Origin: Bacteroidales bacterium
Lineage (GTDB): Bacteria > Bacteroidota > Bacteroidia > Bacteroidales > P3
Assembly (NCBI GenBank): GCA_017522255.1
Contig: JAFWZP010000085.1
Coordinates: 1-36,113 of the forward strand
DNA: 36,113 nt
Reading direction: 5' to 3'
Made by a program: the position numbers and the translations under genes. The notes under the pieces were generated by a model. That model saw only the letters and a program-made list of their open reading frames with translations, had not been told where the DNA came from and did no database searches. Positions 1 through 9,156 of the stretch are shown here, one piece after another (the stretch's first letter is position 1; each line of letters begins with the position of its first letter).

Positions 1-217
1 AACGATGGTGAGAATTGTCTTAATGTATTATCTCAACATTCAAACATTCTTTAATAAGCCGGATGAAGACCTTAGATTGATACTTCTGGAGGCTTCTGAA
101 TCACCTCCTGATGAGGTATAAATTTGTAATGGGGGGCTTGTCCAAGAAAAAACAACTCCCAATCTCTGTGATTCAGTAGATTGGAAGCAATATGTCATGT
201 TTAGCTGACACTAATAT
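1..217 (+). mobile_element. Right end of an insertion sequence, cut by the window edge
   Basis: The segment ends in an 18-base sequence at 200-217 (TTTAGCTGACACTAATAT) that matches 16 of 18 bases of the perfect terminal repeat of the 308-bp element at 9157-9464. The similarity goes further: a G-run/CTTRTCCAAG motif (131-146) lies about 68 bases inside the end in both, and both have a hairpin between motif and end (here 159-165 with 178-184). Together with a reading frame open at the window edge and closing at 121, this reads as the 3' end of a transposase gene followed by the IS terminus. The IS family cannot be named from what is visible. Confidence 0.6.
2..121 (+). CDS. C-terminal fragment of a probable transposase (5' truncated)
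   Basis: The second frame is open from the window edge for 39 codons and stops at 119-121. The visible residues end in an acidic, proline-containing tail (LEASESPPDEV). No catalytic motif is visible because only the tail is present. The call rests on position: the frame ends about 80 bases before an IS-like terminal repeat, the usual place for a transposase stop codon. It could instead be chance open frame; about 40 codons is short. Confidence 0.35.
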   Translation, partial: TMVRIVLMYYLNIQTFFNKPDEDLRLILLEASESPPDEV

Positions 218-260
218 AAAAAAATATTCCCCAAAAACGCCATTATTCCAAAAATAGTTG

Positions 261-268
261 TATTTTTG
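261..268 (+). promoter_or_regulatory. Bacteroidota -7 promoter box (TATTTTTG)
   Basis: TATTTTTG fits the Bacteroidota -7 consensus TAnnTTTG exactly and is followed by CA, as in many Bacteroidales promoters. No good TTTG -33 box is seen at the expected distance, so the call is tentative. If used, transcription would begin near 272-276 and give a roughly 400-base leader before the gene at 670. The leader would open with a 7-bp hairpin (284-290 with 300-306) and contain the long structured element at 401-565. Confidence 0.4.
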
Positions 269-400
269 CAAACCATAACACAAGGGATATCCAATACAAA
301 TATCCCAATATTTAATTAATAAACAATATAATAACAATATAAAGAAACAGACAGATAACAGATAAATACATATAAATAAAATATAGCATTAACAGTTATT

Positions 401-579
401 CGTATTCGAAAAAAGCCTAAGAAACCGATTTTGAAATCTGAATAATTTATTCGCGGAAATAGTCATTGTGAATAAACTTATACTCAATGAATGTTGATGT
501 TCATACCTTTAGGTGTGGATACTTCATTGAGTACGGTTTATTTTCTTAGGCTTTCCGTGAATACGATAGGTTCCACACC
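401..579 (+). ncRNA. Long structured RNA candidate (leader element or small RNA)
   Basis: An outer stem pairs 401-407 with 559-565 and 412-424 with 542-554 (13 bp unbroken). Inside, 481-491 pairs with 523-533 (11 bp) and can be extended by 471-477 with 536-542; the tip is a 6-bp stem 502-507/512-517 with a TTTA loop. The 5' side of the bubble holds small hairpins around 427-452. The tip strand 512-519 (GGTGTGGA) is also perfectly complementary to 572-579 (TCCACACC), just outside the outer stem and followed by a T-rich tract, so two exclusive structures are possible. A closing stem, large internal bubble and terminal stem in about 165 nt recall the general shape of 6S RNA, but it could be a cis-acting leader, or DNA-level inverted repeats of a MITE. 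Confidence 0.5.
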
Positions 580-669
580 TTTTCTTTTCCCACTTTTTTT
601 TACATACCAATAGTGTATTGCTGTATTATTCATAGCGATGTAATTAATTATTTTTAAATATAAAAGATC

Positions 670-1791
670 ATGAATAATAGAACAACAAAGCAAGCCGTAG
701 CTTGCACAAAAACAGCAACCCTAAGAGAGAAATTAACCGATGGTATAACAATGGCAAAACGCCTGTTGGCGGCAGTGGCTTTGTCAGTAGCCTTCTTTGG
801 CAGTGCCTATGCACAGCAGCAAGTGGCAGTGCTACAGCGTGGCGACAGCGTTTTAGGAGTGTATTATGGCGTAAACTCGTTTATCGATGCCATGAACGCC
901 TCCGCCAATGGCGACATTATCACCCTTTCCGGTGGAACTTTTAATAGCCCAACGCATGACAGTCCTTTAAACAAAGCCATAACAATACGAGGAGCCGGAG
1001 CCGTGGAAGATACTGCAAGAGGTATTATCCCTACAGTATTTTCAGCAGAGATGTTTTGTAGCAACATTGCAGGTAATAATGATACTCACCTTATTGTAGA
1101 AGGCGTTTTATTCAATGGAGTCTTAAGACGTATGAATGACGATGACACTTTAACTTATCCAGAATTTATAAGATGCATATTTATGGAAGAAACCTATTCT
1201 TCAAATGGGTTTGTCGGTACTCGCAAATCAAACGGCACATTTGTAAATTGTATATTCAAAGAACGTGTTTCTACAGACAATGGATATAATGGTGGCAATT
1301 TTGTTAACTGTGTATTATGGAACGGTGCAAGAAGTAATTCTACTATTAACTTAGCTAATTGTGTGGTTAGAGTGACCGAAAATAATAATAATAATTTGGT
1401 TGCCAGTAGTACAATCTTCTTTAGGAATAACTCAAGCAGTAATTATACGTTGAATGCAGGAAGTATACAAAACTGTTTAGTTATAGGACTCTCTTTGTCT
1501 AATATATACAACAGCACAAATACTGTTCTTCCATTAGACAGCCTTTCTGCAGTGTTTGCAACTTTTACCAATTATTCAAATGGTATAGACCTCAATACAT
1601 CCTACGCACTTACAAGCAGAGCTGCCGCTAATTTCTTGGGAATAGATGGCACACAGGTGGGTATTTATGGCGGTGCTATGCCTTTTAGTTTTGTGCCTAC
1701 CTACAATGTTATACGCCGCTGCACTGTGGCGCCCCGCTCCACTGCCGATGGCAAACTTAGTGTGGATATAGAATTGGAAACAGAACAATAA
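670..1791 (+). CDS. Exported beta-helix-like surface protein of unknown function
   Basis: 373 aa. A signal peptide is visible at residues 28-48 (MAKRLLAAVALSVAFFGSAYA, cleavage after AYA). This makes the ATG at 751 a serious alternative start; the start at 670 follows an AT-rich stretch typical of Bacteroidota and gives a 27-residue polar extension. After cleavage there is a phrase typical of right-handed beta-helix proteins (FIDAMNASANGDIITLSGG, then ITIRGAG), followed by Asn/Ser/Cys-rich strands with repeated F(V/I)NC(I/V) steps. No enzyme active site and no T9SS sorting domain are evident. The stop is 17 bases before the giant T9SS protein, so the two are probably co-transcribed. It probably acts at the surface or in the periplasm; the function is unknown. 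Confidence 0.75.
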   Translation: MNNRTTKQAVACTKTATLREKLTDGITMAKRLLAAVALSVAFFGSAYAQQQVAVLQRGDSVLGVYYGVNSFIDAMNASANGDIITLSGGTFNSPTHDSPLNKAITIRGAGAVEDTARGIIPTVFSAEMFCSNIAGNNDTHLIVEGVLFNGVLRRMNDDDTLTYPEFIRCIFMEETYSSNGFVGTRKSNGTFVNCIFKERVSTDNGYNGGNFVNCVLWNGARSNSTINLANCVVRVTENNNNNLVASSTIFFRNNSSSNYTLNAGSIQNCLVIGLSLSNIYNSTNTVLPLDSLSAVFATFTNYSNGIDLNTSYALTSRAAANFLGIDGTQVGIYGGAMPFSFVPTYNVIRRCTVAPRSTADGKLSVDIELETEQ

Positions 1792-1793
1792 AT

Positions 1794-1799
1794 TAGGAG
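1794..1799 (+). promoter_or_regulatory. Shine-Dalgarno-like site before the giant T9SS gene
   Basis: TAGGAG lies nine bases before the ATG at 1809. Shine-Dalgarno sites are rare in Bacteroidota, so this modest match supports the chosen start but is not decisive. Confidence 0.35.
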
Positions 1800-1808
1800 C
1801 ATAATAAT

Positions 1809-4800
1809 ATGAAACGTTATATACTTTTCCTTTGGGGAGTATTGGGTGTGTTTCTATCGTCGTATGCTCAGAATGTATATACTTGCAGGTATTGGTTCGA
1901 CCGAAACCATTCCACTTCCGTCGTAGAATCTTTTACAGACAGTGTGTGGCATGGAAATATTGATGTTGCCAGCCTTACGAATGGTTTGCACACTTTGAAC
2001 CTACAGGTGAAAGACACTTCCAACCGTTGGAACTCACCTCGCAGCTATATGTTTATAAAGCTGGCAGATACTCTGCACTCGGCTACCACTGCCGGCGAAC
2101 CAACCTACATCTGCTGGATGGACAACGACTATGCCACCAGGCAGACCGGACTGCTCGGCAACGGACATCTATTGTTGGATGTAGACACACTGCGAAACGG
2201 CTTGCATACGGTGAACATAGCATTGAAACAAGGCAACGACTATACATCTACCCGCAGCTATATGTTCATAAAGATGAGCGGTGCAGCATTTGGTTCGGAT
2301 TCCGGTAACTATGCTTACACCTGCTGGTTTGATCAAGATTATGCCTCTGCTCAAACAGGTTTGTTGACAGGTGGCAACATCTTGCTGGATGTGGAGAGCC
2401 TGAGAAATGGCGTACATACGGTGAACATAACACTGAACCGAGGCGGCGACTATAGCTCTACTCGCAGTTATATGTTTATAAAAATGGGTAGCGGAACGGA
2501 TAGTTCGGCTCGTGCTATTACCTACACTTATTGGTTCGACGACAACACATCCGTTCGAAGAAGCGGAGAGCTACAAAGTGGCAATATGATGTTGGATGTG
2601 GAACATCTTCGCGAAGGTGTTCACTTCCTGAACTTGACGGTAACTACCCATGGAACATCAACAACCTATAGACATATATTCTACAAAGATTTTGTTGGTG
2701 TAAGAGGTATTGCAAAATACGAGTATTGGCTAAACGGCGACTATGCAAACAGCAGGAGACATACAGTAGATCCTGTACGCGATACATTCAACTTGGTGGG
2801 CTTGTTGCCTGTGGATACTTTGCCAATAAGACCGGAATGTTTCCACTTTCACCCAACAGATACCACACCTATAATATACGCCAAAAACGAAATAACTTTC
2901 CGTTTCTGGGGCAACGATATGCGTTTTATCGACACTACAAGATATTACGTAGATGAAAATGTACGAATGGATGTGGTGGCTGATACTATTTTACCAAATA
3001 CTCAAGAATCCTTTTCACCTATAGTAGAAAACAATATAAAATGGTTCAAACTTAGTGCAAAAATAGGAGATTCATTAGCTTTTAAATCAAATATTCCTTG
3101 CACTTTGAAATTATTTTCGCCTTCAGGTGGAGAAGTGTACAATATTTCATCTGCATCTGCTTTAAAATTCAATGGATTACATACTTATGAAAATGGTACA
3201 TACTATTTGGCTATACATAGTTCTAATCCGAATAATAATAATATCCAAATAGTAGAATATAAACACTATGACAAATATGTAATTCTTGAACATACGCCTA
3301 CTGTTATGGGTAATACCGTGGGGGTATTTAATTTATCATTGACAGGAAATGGTTTTGATAAATTGGAGAATGCGTTCTTGGTAAATAGTTCCAATGCTTG
3401 GAGAATGGATTCTATTGTATGGAGAACTATGAATCTTGCGTCAATCAGATACATTATTCCAACTGGAATACCTAACGATGTATATGATTTGTTACTTTGC
3501 TTTAAAGATTATGATGGTACATTAGATACTCTTGTATTAGAAAATGCATTATCTTTGGAAAAAGCATTTTTTGGTACAATTGACGTGGATTATTCATATA
3601 ATGCCTCAACAACAAGTCCTCATTTAATTACATTGACAGTAAGAAATAATGGGAATGTGGCATACCAAGCAGTACCTATAAATATTGTATATACTAATAT
3701 AGACAAGGTAACACTAAATTTATATAACGAATTGGCATTTGTTGAAGAGAACTATATAAATAACAGAAACAACTTGACATATTATGTAGATAGTTTGTTT
3801 GGAAGAAATGCTCGGGGAGCGTATATTCCATTACTAATACCGGAATTAAATCCGTACGACTCCCGTTCTATTGTACTTGAAATAAATGCTCCAACAGGAA
3901 CAAGTTTTGATTTCTATGCATGGGCAGGTGTTCCATGGAGTGTTCTTACAGAGGATGCACTTATAGCTGATTCTATATATTGTGCTACAAACCCAGGACA
4001 TTTTGGATGGAATGGTGGTGGCACAACAGGCGGTGGCACAACAGGCGATGGCACAACAGGCGATGGCACAACAGGCGGTGGCACAACAGGCGGTGGCACA
4101 ACAGGCGGTGGCACAACAGGCGGTGGCACAACAGGTGGTGGCACAACAGGTGGTGGCACATCGGGTGGCTCATGTGCTTCAGATGTATTTACTCCTATTT
4201 GTGTAGATGTTCCTGATCCGTGTGAAATTGGAGGACGTTTAGGAAGCGATCTTGCTGAATGTGCATGTGGTATTATGATGGGAAACGGTATCATGTTAGG
4301 CAATATAATGAATGCTCTTATACACAATAATCGCATGGCTCAATTGAACGCAGTGGGAGTATATTCATACCAAGATGCAGTTGATCAAGGATTGGATTGC
4401 ATGTGGCCAACTCAAGGATTACAATCCCCGGGAAGTATCTTTTGGAACGCCTTTGGGCATTGTACAGGGTTAATTCCAAACGACTTGGTATCATATTTAG
4501 CTGAGAGATTTGCTGATCACATGGGCGACATGTCTGAAGATTGTGTTCCTCCGGGAAGTCATACTCCAAACATTCCTGCCCCGATAGACCCTAATGAAAT
4601 TACTGGATATATTGCAGAATCAGGCTGTAAATACATCTCTGCAACTGTTCAAAAGGTTTATTATGAAATAGAATGCGAAAATGAACCATTGTATGCTACA
4701 GCTGCTGCTCATACAGTTATAATTACCGATACATTGGATTCTACAAAATTCAATCTTACTTCTCTGGCTTCAAACAGAATTACTATAGGTAATAAAGTTT

Positions 4801-7800
4801 TAACTCTAAATGGTGAACAAAACTTTATAAGAACCCTAGATCTTCGTCCTGAAGTGAATGTTATTGCACAAATTCAACAAATATATGATACAAACTTTGG
4901 AATTATAAAATGGATAGTCACTTCTCTAGATCCATACACTATGGACGAAGTAACAGATTATATGATAGGTGTACTTCCGGTAAATACAGATGGAAAGGGT
5001 GTGGCGACATTCTCTTATAGTATAAATTTGAAGAGTATTTTCAATGATGGTACTCAAATTTCAAATAAAGCAAGTATAGTATTTGATGAAGAAAAGCCGA
5101 TAATGACCCCATTGTGGACTAACATTGTTGATGCTGTCGCACCGACATCTTCTATATCATACGGAGAAATAGATCAAGATTCTATTATACTATGCTTTAC
5201 CTCAAGCGATAATCGCTCTGGAATATGGAAATACGAATTGCATGGTAGAGTGGATTCTATTTCGCCATGGCAGTTGGTTTCCGGCAATATTTATTCTCAA
5301 GTCTTCTCGGATACTGTCAACTCTTTGCTTAACGATTTCTACGTTATAGCAATAGATTCGGCAGGTAATAGGGAAACAAAGAATCCAAAGGCCGAATATA
5401 ATCGTAATACAGGATTAACAGATGGTAATAATAGTGTTACTTATCAAATAAGTTTTGTAAACTACGATGGCTCACTGTTGCGTACAAATACATTTGCATC
5501 AGGCATTATGCCACGCTATATAGGAACGTTGCCAACACGCACCGGAGATGTACGTTACACCTACGCTTTCCGCGGTTGGAATCCTCAGTTATCCACAGTT
5601 TCGGCTAATGCCACTTATACAGCTGTGTTCGATTCTATTCCTAATATCTATCAGATTACATTTGTTGATAAAGACAGTAATGTATTGCAGATGGATAGTT
5701 TGGCATACGGTGCAACGCCTGAATATGTGGGTACCATACAATCATTGCCGCCTACAGATTCGTTTGCTTACACCTTTGCAGGTTGGAATCCAAGCATAAC
5801 TCCTGTATCGGGCGACGCTATCTATATGATTAAATACGACTCTATGTCTATTACAGATATGAGATACTTCCTGGTAACTTACAACAACTGGGACGGAACG
5901 GAACTGTATAGAGACAGCGTATTATATGGATATACTCCAACATATAGAGGCGAAAATCCAACAAAGGAAAATGAATACTTTAGTTATCAGTTTGTAGGTT
6001 GGTCTCCAACGGTATTGCCTATTTCCGGAAATGCAACCTACACAGCACGCTTCGACTCCGTGGCAATACTATATAACATCAAGTTTGTCAATGCCAATGG
6101 ATATGTTTTGCAGGAAAATGAAATGCAATACGGCAGTATTCCGGCTTACGCCGGTGATGTGCCAACATTAAGATCCAACAATCGTTATTCTTACACATTC
6201 CGTGGTTGGAACAATGTTATAGACACAGTTACTGCCAATGCAACATACACTGCAGTTTACGATTCTGTAATAAGAGACTATATAGTTCGCTTTGTGGATT
6301 ATAATGGCGGAATATTGCAGTCGGATACTTTGCACTATGGCGATACGATTTCATATCGTGGAGTCGCACCACAACGTGTATCTCAAGCTCCATGTCGTTA
6401 TGTGTTCACAGGTTGGTCGTCGGAAAGACAGATAGTAGAAGGCAATTTGGATTACATTGCTTTGTACGACAGCATTCTGTTTACAATCCAATGCCAAACC
6501 AACGACACTGCAATGGGTATGGCTTATTCCTCAGCACCGCAATACGGAGTGCCAACTGTTACGCTTACAGCTGTAGCCAATGCCGGTTATAGATTTGTAA
6601 GTTGGAACGATGGAGATACAGCTAATCCAAGAATTGTAACACTTGATAGTAATATGATGTTTGTTGCTACATTCGAGCAGTTGAACGATGCACAGGTAGA
6701 CACTATTGTAGATGTAGTAGTGGCATGCGATAGCTACACTTGGATAAATGGCGTAACTTACACCGAAAGCAACAATACTGCTACCTACAGAATTACAGTA
6801 AATAATGGCGATAATGAAGGCGTTAGTGATAGTATTCCGGGATTTGAAGTTTCGGCTAATATCGTAACAGCAGTCGACAAAACTACAAGTAATAGTATCT
6901 ATAACAGTTTGAGATCAAGCAGTAAATCCTCATCACGAGATACCATAATGGTGCTTAATCTTACAATAAACTATAGCACAGATACAACTATCTACGATAC
7001 AATTTGTGCCAATAGTATGTATGTCGAAAATGGTTTCAATACCAATGTAGCAGGAATATACACTGATACATTACAAACCGTTAATGGTTGCGACAGTATA
7101 GTTCGCTTGTATCTTACTGTAAATCCTGTTTACGATACAGTAATCTACGATACTATATGTTCCAACACTATGTACACCGCCAATGGTTTCAACACCAATG
7201 TAGCCGGTACATATACCGATACATTGCAAACCATTAACGGTTGCGACAGTATAGTTCGCTTGTATCTTACAGTAAATCCTGTTTACGATACAGCAATCTA
7301 CGATACTATATGTTCCAACACTATGTACACCGCCAATGGTTTCAACACCAATGTAGCCGGTACGCATATCGACACATTGCAAACCATAAACGGTTGCGAT
7401 AGTATAGTTCGCTTGTATCTTACAGTAAATCCTATTTACGATACAGCAATCTACGATACTATATGTTCCAACACTATGTACACCGCCAATGGTTTCAACA
7501 CCAATGTAGCCGGTACGTATATCGACACATTGCAAACCATTAACGGTTGCGATAGTATAGTTCGCTTGTATCTTACTGTAAATTCTGTTTACGATACAGT
7601 AATCTACGATACTATATGTTCCAACACTATGTACACCGCCAATGGTTTCAACACCAATGTAGCCGGTACACATACCGATACTTTGCAAACCATAAACGGT
7701 TGCGACAGTATAGTAACATTGCATCTTACTGTAAATAATGCGGTAACTATTATAGATGAACAAGAAGCATGTGGCAGTTTTACATGGATAGATGGATACA

Positions 7801-9047
7801 CTTATACTTCAAGTACCAATGCACCTACTTATACCATAACAAGTGAAAGTGGTTGCGACAGTATTATAAATCTACATCTTACAATAAAGATAAGACCTAT
7901 AGGTATAGACACACAAACAGCCTGCGATGCCTTTACTTGGATAGATGGAAATACGTATGTGCAAAGTACTAATATTCCATACTACATTCTTACGGCTTCC
8001 AATGGTTGCGACAGTGTGGCAATACTTAATCTTACCATAAACCACAGTAGTCATTCAATTGATGTGAGAACAGCTTGCGACAGTCTTACTTGGATTGACG
8101 GTATAACTTATTATGCAAGCACCAATACTCCAACCTATACATACACCAATGCAGAAGGTTGCGACAGTATTGTAACTCTAAATCTTACTATAAATAATAG
8201 TTATCATATATTTGACAGTATTGTGGCTTGCAATAATTATACTTGGATAGATGGCGTAACATATACCGAAAGTACTAATACTCCTACTTATACTTATACT
8301 ACTGTAAATGGTTGTGATAGCGTTGTTACCTTGAACTTGACTATCAACAATAGTACTACAGGAACAGACGTAGTTACTGCTTGCGACAGCTACACATGGA
8401 TAGATGGTATCACTTACACCGAAAGCAACAATACCGCTACATATACATTAACTAATGCAGTAGGTTGCGACAGCGTGGTAACTCTGAACCTGACTATCAA
8501 TAATAGTACCATAGGATCAGATTCTGTTACAGCCTGCGACAGCTACACATGGATAGACGGCGTTACTTACACAGAAAGTACAGATAGCGTTACCTATACA
8601 TTGACAAATGCAATGGGTTGCGACAGCGTTGTTACATTGATTCTTACTATCAACCATTCGGTATATGACACTATAGTTGATACAGCCATGAACGAATACA
8701 CATGGAATGGCGAAATATATACCCAAACTGGAGTGTACGAATATGTAGCACAAACAGCAGCCGGCTGTGATAGCATAGTTGTATTGATACTGACTATACA
8801 GAATATCGGTGTTGAAGTACCTGATATGTTGGATAATCTTAAGTTCTACCCAAACCCCGCACAAAGTATTATAACTTTCAATACCGAAGATATTGTAAAG
8901 GTAGAAGTATTGGATGGTATGGGTCGTATGGTTGCAGTGTTTGAAAACAGCTACCGTATAGACATTTCCCAACTTGTCAAGGGATACTACACAATGCGTA
9001 TAACCACATCAAAGGGTATAACAATACGCCGAGTGGTGAAACAGTAA
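1809..9047 (+). CDS. Giant modular T9SS-secreted adhesin-like protein
   Basis: 2412 aa. Order of parts: signal peptide (1-20); four to five N-terminal repeats of about 65-75 aa with Y-x-W-(F/M)-D and SYMFIKM-type ends (about 22-330); a beta-rich region; a Gly/Thr linker (736-788) from a 15-bp DNA repeat; a Cys-containing region; a DUF7619/DUF11-like domain ending NKASIVFDEEKPI (about 930-1100); an Ig-like segment; five InlB-type (Flg_new-like) repeats with FxGWxP (about 1210-1558); one divergent InlB-type repeat (about 1560-1625); five near-identical 51-aa repeats (1725-1979); seven about 50-aa repeats with ACDSYTW...GCDS (1980-2300); and a type A sorting domain (2344-2412) with FYPNP and DISQLVKGYY motifs. 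The sorting domain predicts export through T9SS and surface attachment or release. The make-up suggests adhesion; the ligand is unknown and no catalytic domain is seen. Linked to the exported protein upstream. Confidence 0.9.
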   Translation: MKRYILFLWGVLGVFLSSYAQNVYTCRYWFDRNHSTSVVESFTDSVWHGNIDVASLTNGLHTLNLQVKDTSNRWNSPRSYMFIKLADTLHSATTAGEPTYICWMDNDYATRQTGLLGNGHLLLDVDTLRNGLHTVNIALKQGNDYTSTRSYMFIKMSGAAFGSDSGNYAYTCWFDQDYASAQTGLLTGGNILLDVESLRNGVHTVNITLNRGGDYSSTRSYMFIKMGSGTDSSARAITYTYWFDDNTSVRRSGELQSGNMMLDVEHLREGVHFLNLTVTTHGTSTTYRHIFYKDFVGVRGIAKYEYWLNGDYANSRRHTVDPVRDTFNLVGLLPVDTLPIRPECFHFHPTDTTPIIYAKNEITFRFWGNDMRFIDTTRYYVDENVRMDVVADTILPNTQESFSPIVENNIKWFKLSAKIGDSLAFKSNIPCTLKLFSPSGGEVYNISSASALKFNGLHTYENGTYYLAIHSSNPNNNNIQIVEYKHYDKYVILEHTPTVMGNTVGVFNLSLTGNGFDKLENAFLVNSSNAWRMDSIVWRTMNLASIRYIIPTGIPNDVYDLLLCFKDYDGTLDTLVLENALSLEKAFFGTIDVDYSYNASTTSPHLITLTVRNNGNVAYQAVPINIVYTNIDKVTLNLYNELAFVEENYINNRNNLTYYVDSLFGRNARGAYIPLLIPELNPYDSRSIVLEINAPTGTSFDFYAWAGVPWSVLTEDALIADSIYCATNPGHFGWNGGGTTGGGTTGDGTTGDGTTGGGTTGGGTTGGGTTGGGTTGGGTTGGGTSGGSCASDVFTPICVDVPDPCEIGGRLGSDLAECACGIMMGNGIMLGNIMNALIHNNRMAQLNAVGVYSYQDAVDQGLDCMWPTQGLQSPGSIFWNAFGHCTGLIPNDLVSYLAERFADHMGDMSEDCVPPGSHTPNIPAPIDPNEITGYIAESGCKYISATVQKVYYEIECENEPLYATAAAHTVIITDTLDSTKFNLTSLASNRITIGNKVLTLNGEQNFIRTLDLRPEVNVIAQIQQIYDTNFGIIKWIVTSLDPYTMDEVTDYMIGVLPVNTDGKGVATFSYSINLKSIFNDGTQISNKASIVFDEEKPIMTPLWTNIVDAVAPTSSISYGEIDQDSIILCFTSSDNRSGIWKYELHGRVDSISPWQLVSGNIYSQVFSDTVNSLLNDFYVIAIDSAGNRETKNPKAEYNRNTGLTDGNNSVTYQISFVNYDGSLLRTNTFASGIMPRYIGTLPTRTGDVRYTYAFRGWNPQLSTVSANATYTAVFDSIPNIYQITFVDKDSNVLQMDSLAYGATPEYVGTIQSLPPTDSFAYTFAGWNPSITPVSGDAIYMIKYDSMSITDMRYFLVTYNNWDGTELYRDSVLYGYTPTYRGENPTKENEYFSYQFVGWSPTVLPISGNATYTARFDSVAILYNIKFVNANGYVLQENEMQYGSIPAYAGDVPTLRSNNRYSYTFRGWNNVIDTVTANATYTAVYDSVIRDYIVRFVDYNGGILQSDTLHYGDTISYRGVAPQRVSQAPCRYVFTGWSSERQIVEGNLDYIALYDSILFTIQCQTNDTAMGMAYSSAPQYGVPTVTLTAVANAGYRFVSWNDGDTANPRIVTLDSNMMFVATFEQLNDAQVDTIVDVVVACDSYTWINGVTYTESNNTATYRITVNNGDNEGVSDSIPGFEVSANIVTAVDKTTSNSIYNSLRSSSKSSSRDTIMVLNLTINYSTDTTIYDTICANSMYVENGFNTNVAGIYTDTLQTVNGCDSIVRLYLTVNPVYDTVIYDTICSNTMYTANGFNTNVAGTYTDTLQTINGCDSIVRLYLTVNPVYDTAIYDTICSNTMYTANGFNTNVAGTHIDTLQTINGCDSIVRLYLTVNPIYDTAIYDTICSNTMYTANGFNTNVAGTYIDTLQTINGCDSIVRLYLTVNSVYDTVIYDTICSNTMYTANGFNTNVAGTHTDTLQTINGCDSIVTLHLTVNNAVTIIDEQEACGSFTWIDGYTYTSSTNAPTYTITSESGCDSIINLHLTIKIRPIGIDTQTACDAFTWIDGNTYVQSTNIPYYILTASNGCDSVAILNLTINHSSHSIDVRTACDSLTWIDGITYYASTNTPTYTYTNAEGCDSIVTLNLTINNSYHIFDSIVACNNYTWIDGVTYTESTNTPTYTYTTVNGCDSVVTLNLTINNSTTGTDVVTACDSYTWIDGITYTESNNTATYTLTNAVGCDSVVTLNLTINNSTIGSDSVTACDSYTWIDGVTYTESTDSVTYTLTNAMGCDSVVTLILTINHSVYDTIVDTAMNEYTWNGEIYTQTGVYEYVAQTAAGCDSIVVLILTIQNIGVEVPDMLDNLKFYPNPAQSIITFNTEDIVKVEVLDGMGRMVAVFENSYRIDISQLVKGYYTMRITTSKGITIRRVVKQ
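4015..4169 (+). repeat. 15-bp in-frame tandem repeat (Gly/Thr linker)
   Basis: GGYGGCACAACAGGY occurs nine times with almost no variation, plus one degenerate copy (ggcacatcggg), encoding GGGTT/GDGTT blocks that separate the N-terminal part of the T9SS protein from the rest. Because 15 is a multiple of 3, copy-number changes would alter linker length without breaking the frame. The long antisense open frames here are products of the repeat. Confidence 0.9.
6981..7745 (+). repeat. Five 153-bp tandem repeats inside the T9SS protein
   Basis: Repeat starts are seen at 6981, 7134 and 7287 and continue at 153-bp spacing; each unit encodes 51 aa ending NGCDSIVRLYLTVNP or similar. Units 2-5 are nearly identical at the DNA level and unit 1 is more diverged, indicating recent expansion by recombination or slippage. 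A 230-codon antisense open frame (7071-7763) is a shadow of this array. Confidence 0.9.
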
Positions 9048-9071
9048 AATGTAATTTTAAGTCATATTTTT

Positions 9072-9104
9072 GCGTGGGCGGTTTACTGTCCACGCTTTTT
9101 TTTT
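9072..9104 (+). terminator. Rho-independent terminator after the T9SS gene
   Basis: GCGTGG (9072-9077) pairs with CCACGC (9090-9095) around a 12-base loop and is followed by nine T residues, 25 bases after the stop codon at 9047. This ends the exported-protein transcription unit. Confidence 0.8.
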
Positions 9105-9156
9105 GTATGTGCGTATGCCATTCCACCTCTTATTATCTTTTGTTGGCGAAAAAAAT

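Noticed and set aside
401-565. Rho-independent terminator of the IS transposase
   Set aside because: The stem is far too long, is nested, and is not directly followed by a T-run; it is 280 bases from the stop.
3914-4336. Proline/valine-rich open frames over the 15-bp repeat
   Set aside because: They arise because a 15-bp repeat keeps several frames open on both strands.
7071-7763. 230-codon open frame on the - strand
   Set aside because: It is the antisense shadow of the five 153-bp repeats in the T9SS gene; its repetitive sequence has no independent support.
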